Source of the DNA: a virus
Virus record (IMG/VR): IMGVR_UViG_3300022929_000286
Coordinates: 1 to 20,149 of that record
DNA: 20,149 nucleotides
Reading direction: 5' to 3' (one strand)
The number at the start of each line of letters is the position of its first letter. Positions within the stretch are counted from its first letter, which is position 1. Below, piece by piece: positions 1 through 6,650 of this stretch. A program made the position numbers and the translations under genes. The notes under the pieces are model-generated. The model worked only from the letters and a program-made list of their open reading frames with translations, ran no database searches and had not been told where the DNA came from.

Positions 1-62
1 GAATGGCGATTGCTAGATCGCAGGACAGTATCGAAGACGAAGGACCGCAAATTTACGTTTAA
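1..62 (+). CDS. Possible 3' end of an upstream gene (partial)
   Basis: The frame whose codons begin at base 3 is open from the window edge and ends in TAA at 60-62; the visible end reads MAIARSQDSIEDEGPQIYV. The acidic, hydrophilic end looks like a plausible protein C-terminus. It points towards the minus-strand lysis pair, and the hairpin at 67-97 lies between them. In phages of this layout the gene just before the portal is usually the large terminase subunit, so this could be its tail, but that rests on position only. Nineteen codons are too few for a family call. Confidence 0.3.
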   Translation, partial: MAIARSQDSIEDEGPQIYV

Positions 63-66
63 ACAC

Positions 67-97
67 AAAAAAACCGCCCTCCCGCTAAGGAGGACGG
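67..97 (-). terminator. Rho-independent terminator of the lysis gene pair
   Basis: Read on the minus strand, CCGTCCTCC (97-89) pairs with GGAGGGCGG (82-74) around a six-base loop, with one T-G wobble, and is followed at once by seven T (73-67). It lies 31 bases past the stop of the lytic transglycosylase gene. On the plus strand the hairpin is followed by CTTGCAT, not a T run, so termination should act mainly on minus-strand transcripts. Confidence 0.85.
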
Positions 98-128
98 CTT
101 GCATAACCAAAACCAGCCCTGATACTTG

Positions 129-485
129 CTATTTGGTTGGATCGGTCAAGTGTTTTTTGACCTTTTCCCAATACGGAATCGTAGATTCCTTCAAATAACC
201 CGTAGGCCCACCATGGTGGATGCGGCTTATGTACTCTGCTCGGCTCATGCCGGCGGGCCGCTTGTGATCTTGTGCGTAGCGATCCATGTACGCCATGAAG
301 ATCCGACGGGCCTTGTACGGATCGAACGCATCTTCATGGGTCCAATCCTTATTGGCCCACTCAGCCGCATCCTGCACATAGGCAGAATGCATCTGTAAGA
401 GCCCATAGGCCTTTCCTGCATCGCCTACGGCGTTTTGGTCACCGCCGCTCTCTACGGCGATTATCGCCAGTATTAGGGCAATCAC
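129..485 (-). CDS. Short SLT-type lytic transglycosylase / endolysin
   Basis: This 118-residue protein should cut peptidoglycan glycan strands at lysis. The family signature is clear: ILAIIAVESGGD puts the likely catalytic Glu at residue 12, AYGLLQM follows at residues 26-32, and the C-terminal half has the usual IHHGGPTGY and PYWEKV segments; many relatives have IHNGGP, so the His is a variant. There is no signal peptide, so it needs a holin or other release route. I chose the GTG at 485: its GTGA overlaps the TGA of the upstream gene and GGGAGG stands seven bases before it. The TTG at 500 in the same frame would add five residues but has no comparable support. A terminator follows. The family is sure; the natural substrate bond is inferred. 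Confidence 0.85.
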   Translation of the reverse strand: MIALILAIIAVESGGDQNAVGDAGKAYGLLQMHSAYVQDAAEWANKDWTHEDAFDPYKARRIFMAYMDRYAQDHKRPAGMSRAEYISRIHHGGPTGYLKESTIPYWEKVKKHLTDPTK

Positions 486-709
486 GAGTGAACCTCCCAA
501 CCATTGCCTATAAAAGAACCATCAATGTGGTTCTGGGGCTCATAAAAGCCGACTATCGCGTTCGGATAATCGGCCTTTGCCAACTCAAGGGTATCGTAGA
601 AATCTACGACGGTTTTTCTATCCTGACCAGCTAGGACGCTGGTCGAGGGATATTCATCTATTTTGTACACGGCTAGACCATGCACACTTGCTTCTATTGA
701 ATAGGTCAT
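482..709 (-). CDS. Unknown 75-residue protein co-transcribed with endolysin
   Basis: I do not recognise the function. The product is soluble-looking, without signal peptide or membrane segment, and has many aromatic and acidic residues (KTVVDFYDTLELAKADYPNA, then GFYEPQNH). A short region with an alternating Leu/Ala pattern before YPNA resembles small orphan proteins seen in many phages, but that is a weak impression. The ATG at 709 has GGAA five bases upstream. Its stop overlaps the GTG of the transglycosylase gene by four bases, so translation is probably coupled and the two form one minus-strand operon, read from the promoter near 784. The coupling makes it likely real; a role in regulating or aiding lysis is only a guess from position. 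Confidence 0.7.
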   Translation of the reverse strand: MTYSIEASVHGLAVYKIDEYPSTSVLAGQDRKTVVDFYDTLELAKADYPNAIVGFYEPQNHIDGSFIGNGWEVHS

Positions 710-733
710 ACGTTTCCGAGGCTTTCACTTGCT

Positions 734-761
734 TTGATCATGTCAAAAACAAAGTTATAAA
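734..761 (+). promoter_or_regulatory. Candidate promoter for the structural operon
   Basis: On the plus strand TTGATC (734-739) is followed after 16 bases by TATAAA (756-761); a second TATAAA lies at 767-772. Transcription would start near 768, about 55 bases before the portal ATG. The first -10 box is the same six bases as the minus-strand -10 box, so the two candidate promoters would exclude each other. Only sequence resemblance supports this, and the region is AT-rich. Confidence 0.3.
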
Positions 762-784
762 AAACATATAAAATATTTAGTCAA
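756..784 (-). promoter_or_regulatory. Candidate promoter for the minus-strand lysis operon
   Basis: On the minus strand TTGACT (784-779) is followed after 17 bases by TTTATA (761-756), a near-consensus sigma70-type arrangement. Transcription would start near 749, giving a leader of about 40 bases before the ATG at 709. The region is very AT-rich, so a chance match is possible. Confidence 0.45.
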
Positions 785-822
785 TTAACCCTAAAGTCAT
801 GTAATATTACTATAGAGGCATT

Positions 823-2040
823 ATGCGTAATCCATTCCGTAGAAAATCGAAAGACGAGCCGCAAAATAACCTATCATCGCCCGATGAGTGGCTAGTCGAT
901 GCTCTCTTTCGTGGATTGTCATCCTCGGGAGTTAAGGTAACTCCCATCACGGCATTGGGTGTTTCAACGGTCTACGCTTGCGTAAACGTCATCTCAAAAG
1001 CGATCTCTAGTCTTCCACTATGCATTTATGAGCACAGTGAAAACGGAGACAAGGTAAAGGCCTACAATCATCCTCTTTATAACGTCCTGACACTGAACCC
1101 GTCAAAGAACATGACGACCAGCGAGGTCATGGGGGCAATTGTTAGCAATCTCATACTTCGCGGAAACTCATACTCTCTGTTGAGTCGCGACGGTCTTGGA
1201 AACGTCAGGCAGATGATGCCGATTGAGCCAAGCGACATGAGCTTGCAGATTCATCCTGTCACAAACGAGATAGACTACCTGGTCGATGGCAAAAAGGTTC
1301 AGCGATCCAGGATTCTACACGTCAAGGGGCTAAGTAGCTCCGGCGTTCTCGGCTTTGATACTACTACGCTAGCTAAAGATACAATCGGCCTAGCAATTGC
1401 CCTCCAAGATGACTTGGCAAGCTTTTTTAAGAACGGGGCAAAGATGGGTAGTATATTGCTATCTGATAAAACGCTCAAGGCTGAACAGATTCAGAGACTT
1501 CGCGATGCATTCGACAGCCGCCACAAGGGAACCGAGAATACATATAAGACGGCGATCCTGACAGACGGTCTAAGACCTTTTACAGAACGCTTCAGCTACC
1601 AGGATTCTCAACTGGCCGAGCAACGCAAAATCACGACCCAAGAAATTGCCAGAACATTTGGCGTACCTTTGTCAAAATTGCAGATCGAGTCGGCAACGCC
1701 TAGAGCCAATGTTGAGGAATCTAATCGGGACTTTGTTACCGGAACGCTTCGCCCGATTGTAGTCTCGCTCGAGCAGGTGTTGAATTTAAACCTAATACCA
1801 GAATCGCAACGAAACCAATTCTCTATCAGCTTCAATATGGACGCTCTCCTTCGCGGGAATGTCGAAGCTAGATATAATGCATATCGTATCGGACGTGAAT
1901 CTGGATTTCTATCTGTTAACGAGATCAGAAGAATGGAAGGACTTAACGGCATAGGCGAACAGGGAGATACCTATTTGCAGCCGCTAAACTTCACAGAACT
2001 CGGATCAGCACCTAATCAAGAGGAAGTAGAAGATGAGTAA
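823..2040 (+). CDS. HK97-type portal protein
   Basis: The 405-residue product should form the twelve-subunit ring at the capsid vertex through which DNA is packaged and ejected. The sequence has the pattern of the HK97-type portal family (Phage_portal): ALGVSTVYACVNVISKAISS near residues 45-64, NLILRGNSYSLLSRDG near 110-125, and a C-terminal part with TTQEIARTFGVPLSKL and a run of Asn-containing helices leading to EIRRMEGLNGI. Length is typical. GAGG (815-818) lies only four bases before the ATG, a short but usable spacing. The end overlaps the protease start by eight bases, so the two are coupled. It is the first gene of the rightward structural block; the terminase normally next to it is not present in the gap upstream. 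Confidence 0.95.
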   Translation: MRNPFRRKSKDEPQNNLSSPDEWLVDALFRGLSSSGVKVTPITALGVSTVYACVNVISKAISSLPLCIYEHSENGDKVKAYNHPLYNVLTLNPSKNMTTSEVMGAIVSNLILRGNSYSLLSRDGLGNVRQMMPIEPSDMSLQIHPVTNEIDYLVDGKKVQRSRILHVKGLSSSGVLGFDTTTLAKDTIGLAIALQDDLASFFKNGAKMGSILLSDKTLKAEQIQRLRDAFDSRHKGTENTYKTAILTDGLRPFTERFSYQDSQLAEQRKITTQEIARTFGVPLSKLQIESATPRANVEESNRDFVTGTLRPIVVSLEQVLNLNLIPESQRNQFSISFNMDALLRGNVEARYNAYRIGRESGFLSVNEIRRMEGLNGIGEQGDTYLQPLNFTELGSAPNQEEVEDE

Positions 2041-3121
2041 GATTTATATATATGATCAAATCGGCGGAAACGGAATTGTAGCTTTAGACGTCATCAAGCA
2101 GCTATCCGATCTAGATGGAGACATCGACGTACACATTAATTCCGGCGGCGGGTCAGTCAGTCAAGGGATTGCTATTTATAATGCTCTTAAAGAGTATGAA
2201 GGCCAGGTTCACGTTTTCGTGGATGGTTTGGCAGCTAGTATTTCATCGATCATCGCAATGGCTGGCGATACCCTTACAATGGCTGAAGGATCTCTAATGA
2301 TGGTTCACGAGGTTTGGACTGAGATCGCAGGAAATGCCGGAGAACTTCGCAAGGAAGCCGAAGTGTTGGAGAAGCATACCAATACTATTTTGGATATATA
2401 TGAAAGCAATACGCCTTTGAGTCGCGAAGAGATCAAGAAAATGCTTGAGGCTGAAACTTGGCTAACTGCTGAAGAGGCATATGAGCTAGGCATCGCCACA
2501 GACATTTCAGGAGCACTCAAGCAAGCTGCCTCTGTTAATATAAATAGCTTCATGAATGCTCCCAAGGAGCTTGAGGCAATTATCGCTCTCAACACTAAGA
2601 GTCTAGATCCAGATCCAGAACCAGAGCCAGAAAAATCGAACTCTGATTCTGAACAACCCCGGGGCGAGGAGGATCAAGACGATCACAACAGTCTTTCAAT
2701 GGTTCCAACAGCCGAAATGGCGGCTGAAGCAACCAGGGGGCTGGAGTGGCGAGCGGAATATAATCGCGGTGGAACTGAAGTTGGAGTGGCTCGGGCTAGA
2801 GATATAAAGAATAGAAAGACTCTTAGCCAAGACACTGTAAACCGAATGATTAGCTATTTCGCTAGGCATGAAGTTAACAAGGAAGCCGAAGGATTTCGCC
2901 CAGGTGAAGATGGCTACCCGTCCGCATCGCGCATATCGTGGAGCTTGTGGGGCGGGGACGCGGGACAGGCTTGGGCTAACGCTCGTCGCGAAGATGACTC
3001 CGAAGCTTATTACGACCCCGAAGAGGAAGAGGAAAAGAATTTCACAGATAAAGAATTTGTCGCTCGTTTAGAATCTGCCAAGCAGCGTCTGGCGACACTA
3101 ACCAAACTGGCCAAGCTCTAG
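2033..3121 (+). CDS. ClpP-type prohead protease fused to an extra domain
   Basis: The first 170 or so residues are a ClpP/S14-type serine peptidase of the kind that matures HK97-like proheads. The GG-rich substrate strand (NSGGGSVSQG, 36-45), the nucleophile context DGLAASISS (likely Ser69) and MVHEVW (likely His92) are all visible. An acidic, proline-rich linker (about 192-218) leads to a separate domain at about 235-320 with RGLEWRAEYNRGGTEVGVAR, YFARHEV, PGEDGYPSA and LWGGD. I recall this domain from other phage head proteins and prophage proteins, but no function is known to me. The last 40 residues are acidic and helical, like a scaffold tail. At 362 residues it is longer than a bare phage ClpP protease. 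GAGGAAG stands before the ATG, which overlaps the portal stop. Target: probably the N-terminal part of the capsid protein at 3167. Confidence 0.9.
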   Translation: MSKIYIYDQIGGNGIVALDVIKQLSDLDGDIDVHINSGGGSVSQGIAIYNALKEYEGQVHVFVDGLAASISSIIAMAGDTLTMAEGSLMMVHEVWTEIAGNAGELRKEAEVLEKHTNTILDIYESNTPLSREEIKKMLEAETWLTAEEAYELGIATDISGALKQAASVNINSFMNAPKELEAIIALNTKSLDPDPEPEPEKSNSDSEQPRGEEDQDDHNSLSMVPTAEMAAEATRGLEWRAEYNRGGTEVGVARARDIKNRKTLSQDTVNRMISYFARHEVNKEAEGFRPGEDGYPSASRISWSLWGGDAGQAWANARREDDSEAYYDPEEEEEKNFTDKEFVARLESAKQRLATLTKLAKL

Positions 3122-3133
3122 CGAGCGACTCGG

Positions 3134-3166
3134 CCCAAAAAAAACAACCCATACACAACTAAAAAA
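3134..3166 (+). promoter_or_regulatory. G-free A/C-rich leader of the capsid gene
   Basis: Between the protease stop and the capsid ATG, 33 bases carry no G at all and consist mostly of A and C, ending in a run of A against the ATG. There is no Shine-Dalgarno sequence. A very similar leader precedes the major tail protein gene (8613-8648). The likely role is an unstructured ribosome-loading leader for a highly made protein; this is inference. Confidence 0.5.
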
Positions 3167-4333
3167 ATGGATAAACTAGTAAACAAGCGCGCTCAGTTAG
3201 TTACTGAAATGCGTTCTCTCCTCGATGGTAAGGAAGGCTTGAATACGGAAGACCAAGAAAAGTTGGCTAAAATTGAGGCCGACTTTGATTCTGTTGAAAA
3301 GCAAATCCGAGCTGAAGAGAAAATTAACAAGATTGAAGACAAGTTGGCTTCTGTTATCGAAGACAGCTACAAACCCTCAATCCAAAGGGAAAATAGCGTA
3401 GACGACTACCGAGCGGCTTTTGATGAGTATGCTCGCAAAGGACTCTCTGCTCTAACTGGCGAAAAGCTGGCTGCTCTACAAGTGGGCACCGACTCCGAAG
3501 GCGGCTTCATCGTTCCTGAGTCCTTTGAGACCAAGATCGTTGAAATCCTCCAGGATGTTAACCCATTCCGCAGCGTTGCAAACGTAATCCGCACCGCTTC
3601 AGATCGGAACATTCCGGTTGAGTCCAGCATCGGTTCTTTTGCATATGTCGCAGAAGAAGGAGCCTACGGATCTTCTGATCCCGTGTTCGCTCGCGTTACT
3701 CTCGGTGCTCATAAAGCAGGTGGTATTGTCAAGGTTTCCGAAGAACTTCTACAGGATGCTTTCTTCAATCTTGAGACTTACCTAGCTAACGTGGCTGGTC
3801 GTCGTTTTGCAAACCTTGAAGAAGCTTCTTTCTGCACCGGAACTGGTAGCAGCGAGCCTCAAGGTCTGTTCAACCCAACCTACAGCAACAATGTGACCGG
3901 AGCTGTTTCGGCTACTGCCGCAATCGCTAGCGACGATCTGATCGACGTTTTCCATAGCCTCGGACGTCAGTATCGCAGCAATGCTACATGGCTGATGAAT
4001 GACGCTGCTGCAAAGCTGATCCGCAAGCTCAAAGATGCTGACGATCAGTACCTATGGCAGCCAGGTCTGCAAGCAGGTCAGCCCGACACGATTTTGGGTC
4101 GCCCCGTTATCGTCTCGACTCAGGCTACTGCTCCAGCGGTTGACGCAAAGAGTGTTATCTTTGGAGATATGTCTTACTACACGATTGCTGATCGTGCTGG
4201 CGTATCTGCTCAGAAGCTTAACGAACTCTATGCAGCAAACGGCCAGGTTGGCTACAAGTTCAGCACGAGAAACGACGCGAAGGTAATTCTGAACGAAGCC
4301 TTCACTTCTTTCACTCACGGAGCTGCTTCCTAA
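3167..4333 (+). CDS. Major capsid protein, HK97 fold
   Basis: This 388-residue protein should build the icosahedral shell. Residues 1 to about 75 form a charged coiled coil (delta domain) that acts as internal scaffold in HK97 relatives and is cut off by the prohead protease. The mature part starts near the TDSEGGFIVPESFETKIVEI segment (about 107-126), followed by NPFRSVANVIRT, VPVESS-like and FCTGTGSSEPQGL segments, and ends with QVGYKFSTRNDAKVILNEAF, all typical of the Phage_capsid family. There is no Shine-Dalgarno site; the leader is A/C-rich and lacks G. Position directly after the protease fits the usual head order. The exact cleavage point cannot be read from sequence. Confidence 0.97.
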   Translation: MDKLVNKRAQLVTEMRSLLDGKEGLNTEDQEKLAKIEADFDSVEKQIRAEEKINKIEDKLASVIEDSYKPSIQRENSVDDYRAAFDEYARKGLSALTGEKLAALQVGTDSEGGFIVPESFETKIVEILQDVNPFRSVANVIRTASDRNIPVESSIGSFAYVAEEGAYGSSDPVFARVTLGAHKAGGIVKVSEELLQDAFFNLETYLANVAGRRFANLEEASFCTGTGSSEPQGLFNPTYSNNVTGAVSATAAIASDDLIDVFHSLGRQYRSNATWLMNDAAAKLIRKLKDADDQYLWQPGLQAGQPDTILGRPVIVSTQATAPAVDAKSVIFGDMSYYTIADRAGVSAQKLNELYAANGQVGYKFSTRNDAKVILNEAFTSFTHGAAS

Positions 4334-4335
4334 GA

Positions 4336-4503
4336 TTGCAAATTAAAGCAATAAAAAGTTTTGCTACAAAAGGCAGTGGCTATCGGGTTGGGGATACCTA
4401 CCAGGTAGCCGCTGCCACTGGCAAACAATGGGTCAAAAACGGATGGGCCGTGGAGGTTAAAACCCCGCGAGCTAAGAAGTCTAAAAGCCCAGAGGTAATA
4501 TAA
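4336..4503 (+). CDS. Small SH3-like head protein, TTG start
   Basis: A 55-residue frame starts with TTG at 4336, two bases after the capsid stop, and ends with TAA at 4501-4503. The product reads MQIKAIKSFATKGSGYRVGD, then TYQVAAATGKQWVKNGWAVE and a basic tail. It fits the small proteins often found between capsid and connector genes, which have the pattern K-x-K-x-x-x-F, G-x-x-Y-x-x-G-D, V, then a helix ending in an x-x-G-x-A turn. Its function is not known; a minor head or decoration role is inferred from place. No ATG or clear Shine-Dalgarno site precedes it, so it may be read by ribosomes that have just ended the capsid gene. ATG-only gene finding would miss it. Confidence 0.75.
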   Translation: MQIKAIKSFATKGSGYRVGDTYQVAAATGKQWVKNGWAVEVKTPRAKKSKSPEVI

Positions 4504-4504
4504 G

Positions 4505-4571
4505 CCTCCCCATCTCAATGGTCTAATAATTTAATCAGTGGAGACTTCACGAGTTGGGGAGGTATCTCCTC
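4505..4571 (+). promoter_or_regulatory. Inverted repeat around a GGGGAGG ribosome-binding-like site
   Basis: CCTCCCCA (4505-4512) is the perfect complement of TGGGGAGG (4555-4562), with 42 bases between. The same G-rich strand can also pair locally with CTCC (4566-4569) or CCTC (4568-4571). The only purine-rich site before the connector gene is thus within two competing stems and ends 18 bases before its ATG. This may control translation of the connector gene; no conservation data are available. Confidence 0.35.
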
Positions 4572-4580
4572 TTATATAAA

Positions 4581-5174
4581 ATGCCTATCTACTACAGCTA
4601 CAAAACCACTACAGGCCCAAGCAGTGAACCCATAACATTGTCAGAGGCTAAGGCCCAACTCCGCGTAGAGTCGGATTTCACCGACGATGACACTTGGATT
4701 ACTACGGCAATAACAGTAGTTCGCGAGCAGGTAGAGTCATTCACAAATAGGGCTTTAATGCCCCAGAGCTTTGAATTAGCCGTAAGCGAGTTTAGCGATG
4801 AAATAGAATTACCTAAACCGCCATATAGCAGCTTGTCATCTATACAGTATTATGATCTGGACAATGTTCTTCAAACTCTTTCCAGCACCTACTACCTGGT
4901 TAATGATTATAAAGAACCAGCAGTAATTGCTAAAAAAACCGATCAGACTTATCCGGAAACATACGATAGGCCCGACGCGGTTAGGATCGCCTTCTCGTCT
5001 GGATATGCAGATGCGGCTAGCGTTCCTGCATCCATAAAACAGGCCATGCTAATGCTTTTGACCGATCTATATGATAACAGGTCGGCTAGCTCGAGCCACT
5101 TAAATACAGTCAAAATAGACTGGACCCCAGCGGTCTTAAATCTCCTATCGACCAATAAAGCCATACTCTACTAA
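4581..5174 (+). CDS. Head-tail connector, gp6-like (phiE125 gp8 family)
   Basis: The 197-residue product should form the ring attached under the portal. The N-terminal ITLSEAKAQLRVESDFTDDD, then the helix AITVVREQVESFTNRALMPQ is the hallmark of the gp6-like connector / phiE125 gp8 family, and the C-terminal IKQAMLMLLTDLYDNR helix also fits. I chose the ATG at 4581 because family members begin shortly before ITL; a TTG at 4554 in the same frame would add nine residues (MGRYLLLYK) lying over the GGGGAGG site. The stop overlaps the next start by one base (TAATG). Confidence is high for the family, moderate for the start. Confidence 0.9.
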   Translation: MPIYYSYKTTTGPSSEPITLSEAKAQLRVESDFTDDDTWITTAITVVREQVESFTNRALMPQSFELAVSEFSDEIELPKPPYSSLSSIQYYDLDNVLQTLSSTYYLVNDYKEPAVIAKKTDQTYPETYDRPDAVRIAFSSGYADAASVPASIKQAMLMLLTDLYDNRSASSSHLNTVKIDWTPAVLNLLSTNKAILY

Positions 5175-5482
5175 TGCTATCCTCTAGGCTCCAGGTTTAT
5201 GCTAAAAGCGAATCTGTAAACAGCTATGGGGAATCCGAGCTAACTACTTCGCTATACAAATCTATCTGGGCACAAGAAATGGAAATAAAGATGGATGAAG
5301 TGAAAGATAGCGAATCAGTAAAGAGTATGGATGCTTATAAGTTCAAGACTCGCTTTAATAGCTGGTTAGATGAGAACTATGAGATTCAGTACGACGATGG
5401 GCGGCTAACTATCGAAAGTGTCGAACCAGCAGGGCATCAATTACGCCAGTGGCTAATCGTTAAAGCCATTAGACAACAATGA
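5174..5482 (+). CDS. Head-tail joining protein 1 (SPP1 gp16-like adaptor)
   Basis: A 102-residue protein with the pattern of the Phage_H_T_join family: RLQVYAKSESVNSYGESELT at the N-terminus (a strand and a turn with NSYGE), SIWAQ, a central charged helix, then FKTRFNSWLDENYEIQYDDG and a final strand pair WLIVKAIR. Such proteins form the head-completion or stopper ring that closes the neck. It starts within the previous stop (TAATG) and its own stop overlaps the next ATG (ATGA), so it is tightly coupled on both sides. The next gene encodes a protein with the same layout, which suggests a duplicated pair. Confidence 0.85.
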   Translation: MLSSRLQVYAKSESVNSYGESELTTSLYKSIWAQEMEIKMDEVKDSESVKSMDAYKFKTRFNSWLDENYEIQYDDGRLTIESVEPAGHQLRQWLIVKAIRQQ

Positions 5483-5856
5483 ATCAGCGATTTAAAATAT
5501 TCACTAGGGGAAGTTCGCTTAATTCATATGGCGAGCTATCTGAAACATTCACCCAAGGATCGTCTGTATTTGGCAGAGCGAGGCATTATACCGATGGTGA
5601 ATCGCTGGTATCAAGGAAGCACAGACCTTTGCATAAAGTAGAAATAAAGGCTAGGCATTTTAGTGGCAGTATAAAAGACCAATTAGAGTATCTGGATTAT
5701 CGGTGGGAAATCGAGGGGGTCAGGAGATCTCACAGATCTGGAGTTATAAAAATAATAGCCAATAGGCTATATGCTCTCGTCTCAGGTTTTTATCTCCAGC
5801 CCAATGGCATTAATTTTTACTTAACTCCTTCGGGAAACAAATATTTGCAGCCATGA
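5479..5856 (+). CDS. Head-tail joining protein 2 with C-terminal YLQP-type repeats
   Basis: This 125-residue protein follows the plan of its upstream neighbour: RFKIFTRGSSLNSYGELSET matches RLQVYAKSESVNSYGESELT, SVFGRAR matches SIWAQEM, HKVEIKARHF matches YKFKTRFNSW, DYRWEIEGVRRSHRSGVIKI matches the final strands. It is therefore probably a second head-tail joining (Phage_H_T_join-like) protein. Beyond residue 100 it gains an extension made of short repeats: FYLQPNG, FYLTPSG, YLQP. The extension has no counterpart in the first copy. Start and stop both overlap their neighbours by four bases (ATGA). The duplication is seen in the sequence; the division of labour, for example stopper and adaptor, is inferred. 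Confidence 0.75.
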   Translation: MNQRFKIFTRGSSLNSYGELSETFTQGSSVFGRARHYTDGESLVSRKHRPLHKVEIKARHFSGSIKDQLEYLDYRWEIEGVRRSHRSGVIKIIANRLYALVSGFYLQPNGINFYLTPSGNKYLQP

Positions 5857-6629
5857 GCGACATCACAGTCAGTAGCGACATCCATACATTTATGCAGTCG
5901 GCCAGCAACTCGGCGGCTCGCGATAATCTAGGCGTAGGAGACACCGATGCCGTCAATCACGCATCACTTACGCTGACAGGGAACGCGACGGCGGTTGAGT
6001 TTATTGGCGACCTCGAGGGGGCAGTCCGGTTTAACGCAAAAGCTGGCGAGGCTCTGACTAAAGGCGATGCGGTTTACGTTTCCGGAGTTAGCGGGAGTCT
6101 TCCTGTCGTTAGCAAGGCGGATTCCTCCAACTCGGCGACCATGCCTTCTTTCGGACTGGCTGGTTCGACCGTTTCGCTTAATGCTTCGGTGCAGATCGTG
6201 ACATTCGGAACGCTTTCTGATTTTGACACGTCAGCCTTTACGCTAGGCGATACTTTATACGTAAACGGAACCGGAACGCTTTCGGCAACCAAGCCGACCG
6301 GAGAATCAAACCTCGTTCAGAACATTGGAAAGGTTCAACGAGTTCACGCGTCCGCTGGATCGATCAAGGTCGGCGGAGCAGGTAGAGCAAACGACACACC
6401 AAATCTAAATGAAAACAAAATTTTTATCGGCAATGCGTCAAATCAAACGACGACTCAAACCCTATCAACAGCTATCTCGGGAGCTGGTTCGCCTATTATT
6501 TCAACAGGCTCGACGGCTCCTTCGTCGACTCCTGCAAAAGCTGGCGACATATTTGTAAACACAACCGCTGGCGACGTCTACATCGCCAAGGGTTCGGCAT
6601 CGTCCGAAGATTGGGTTCTGGTTTCATGA
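5853..6629 (+). CDS. Fibre-like virion protein of unknown role
   Basis: The 258-residue product is rich in Ser, Thr, Gly and Ala and strongly beta in style. It has FNAKAGEALTKGDAVYVSGV, IVTFGTLSDFDTSAFTLGDT, IGKVQRVHASAGSIKVGGAG, then PNLNENKIFIGNASNQTTT and an end segment GDIFVNTTAGDVYIAKGS. From memory, proteins with this chain of segments are frequent in phages from aquatic samples, where they sit near neck or tail genes and are called structural or fibre-like. A head- or neck-attached fibre or decoration protein is the best guess. The start overlaps the previous stop (ATGA). Third positions look richer in G and C than those of the neck genes before it and of the gp10-like gene at 7729, which suggests it was acquired with the cassette that follows. 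Confidence 0.7.
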   Translation: MSDITVSSDIHTFMQSASNSAARDNLGVGDTDAVNHASLTLTGNATAVEFIGDLEGAVRFNAKAGEALTKGDAVYVSGVSGSLPVVSKADSSNSATMPSFGLAGSTVSLNASVQIVTFGTLSDFDTSAFTLGDTLYVNGTGTLSATKPTGESNLVQNIGKVQRVHASAGSIKVGGAGRANDTPNLNENKIFIGNASNQTTTQTLSTAISGAGSPIISTGSTAPSSTPAKAGDIFVNTTAGDVYIAKGSASSEDWVLVS

Positions 6630-6650
6630 TATATTAATAGTGAAGAGGTA

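Noticed and set aside
10-198. Plus-strand 62-residue open frame
   Set aside because: It runs through the terminator hairpin and over the end of the minus-strand transglycosylase gene; the product has no protein-like features.
741-746. Perfect TTGACA on the minus strand as a second -35 box
   Set aside because: The sequence 15-19 bases downstream (GTGAAAGCCTCGG) has nothing like a -10 box.
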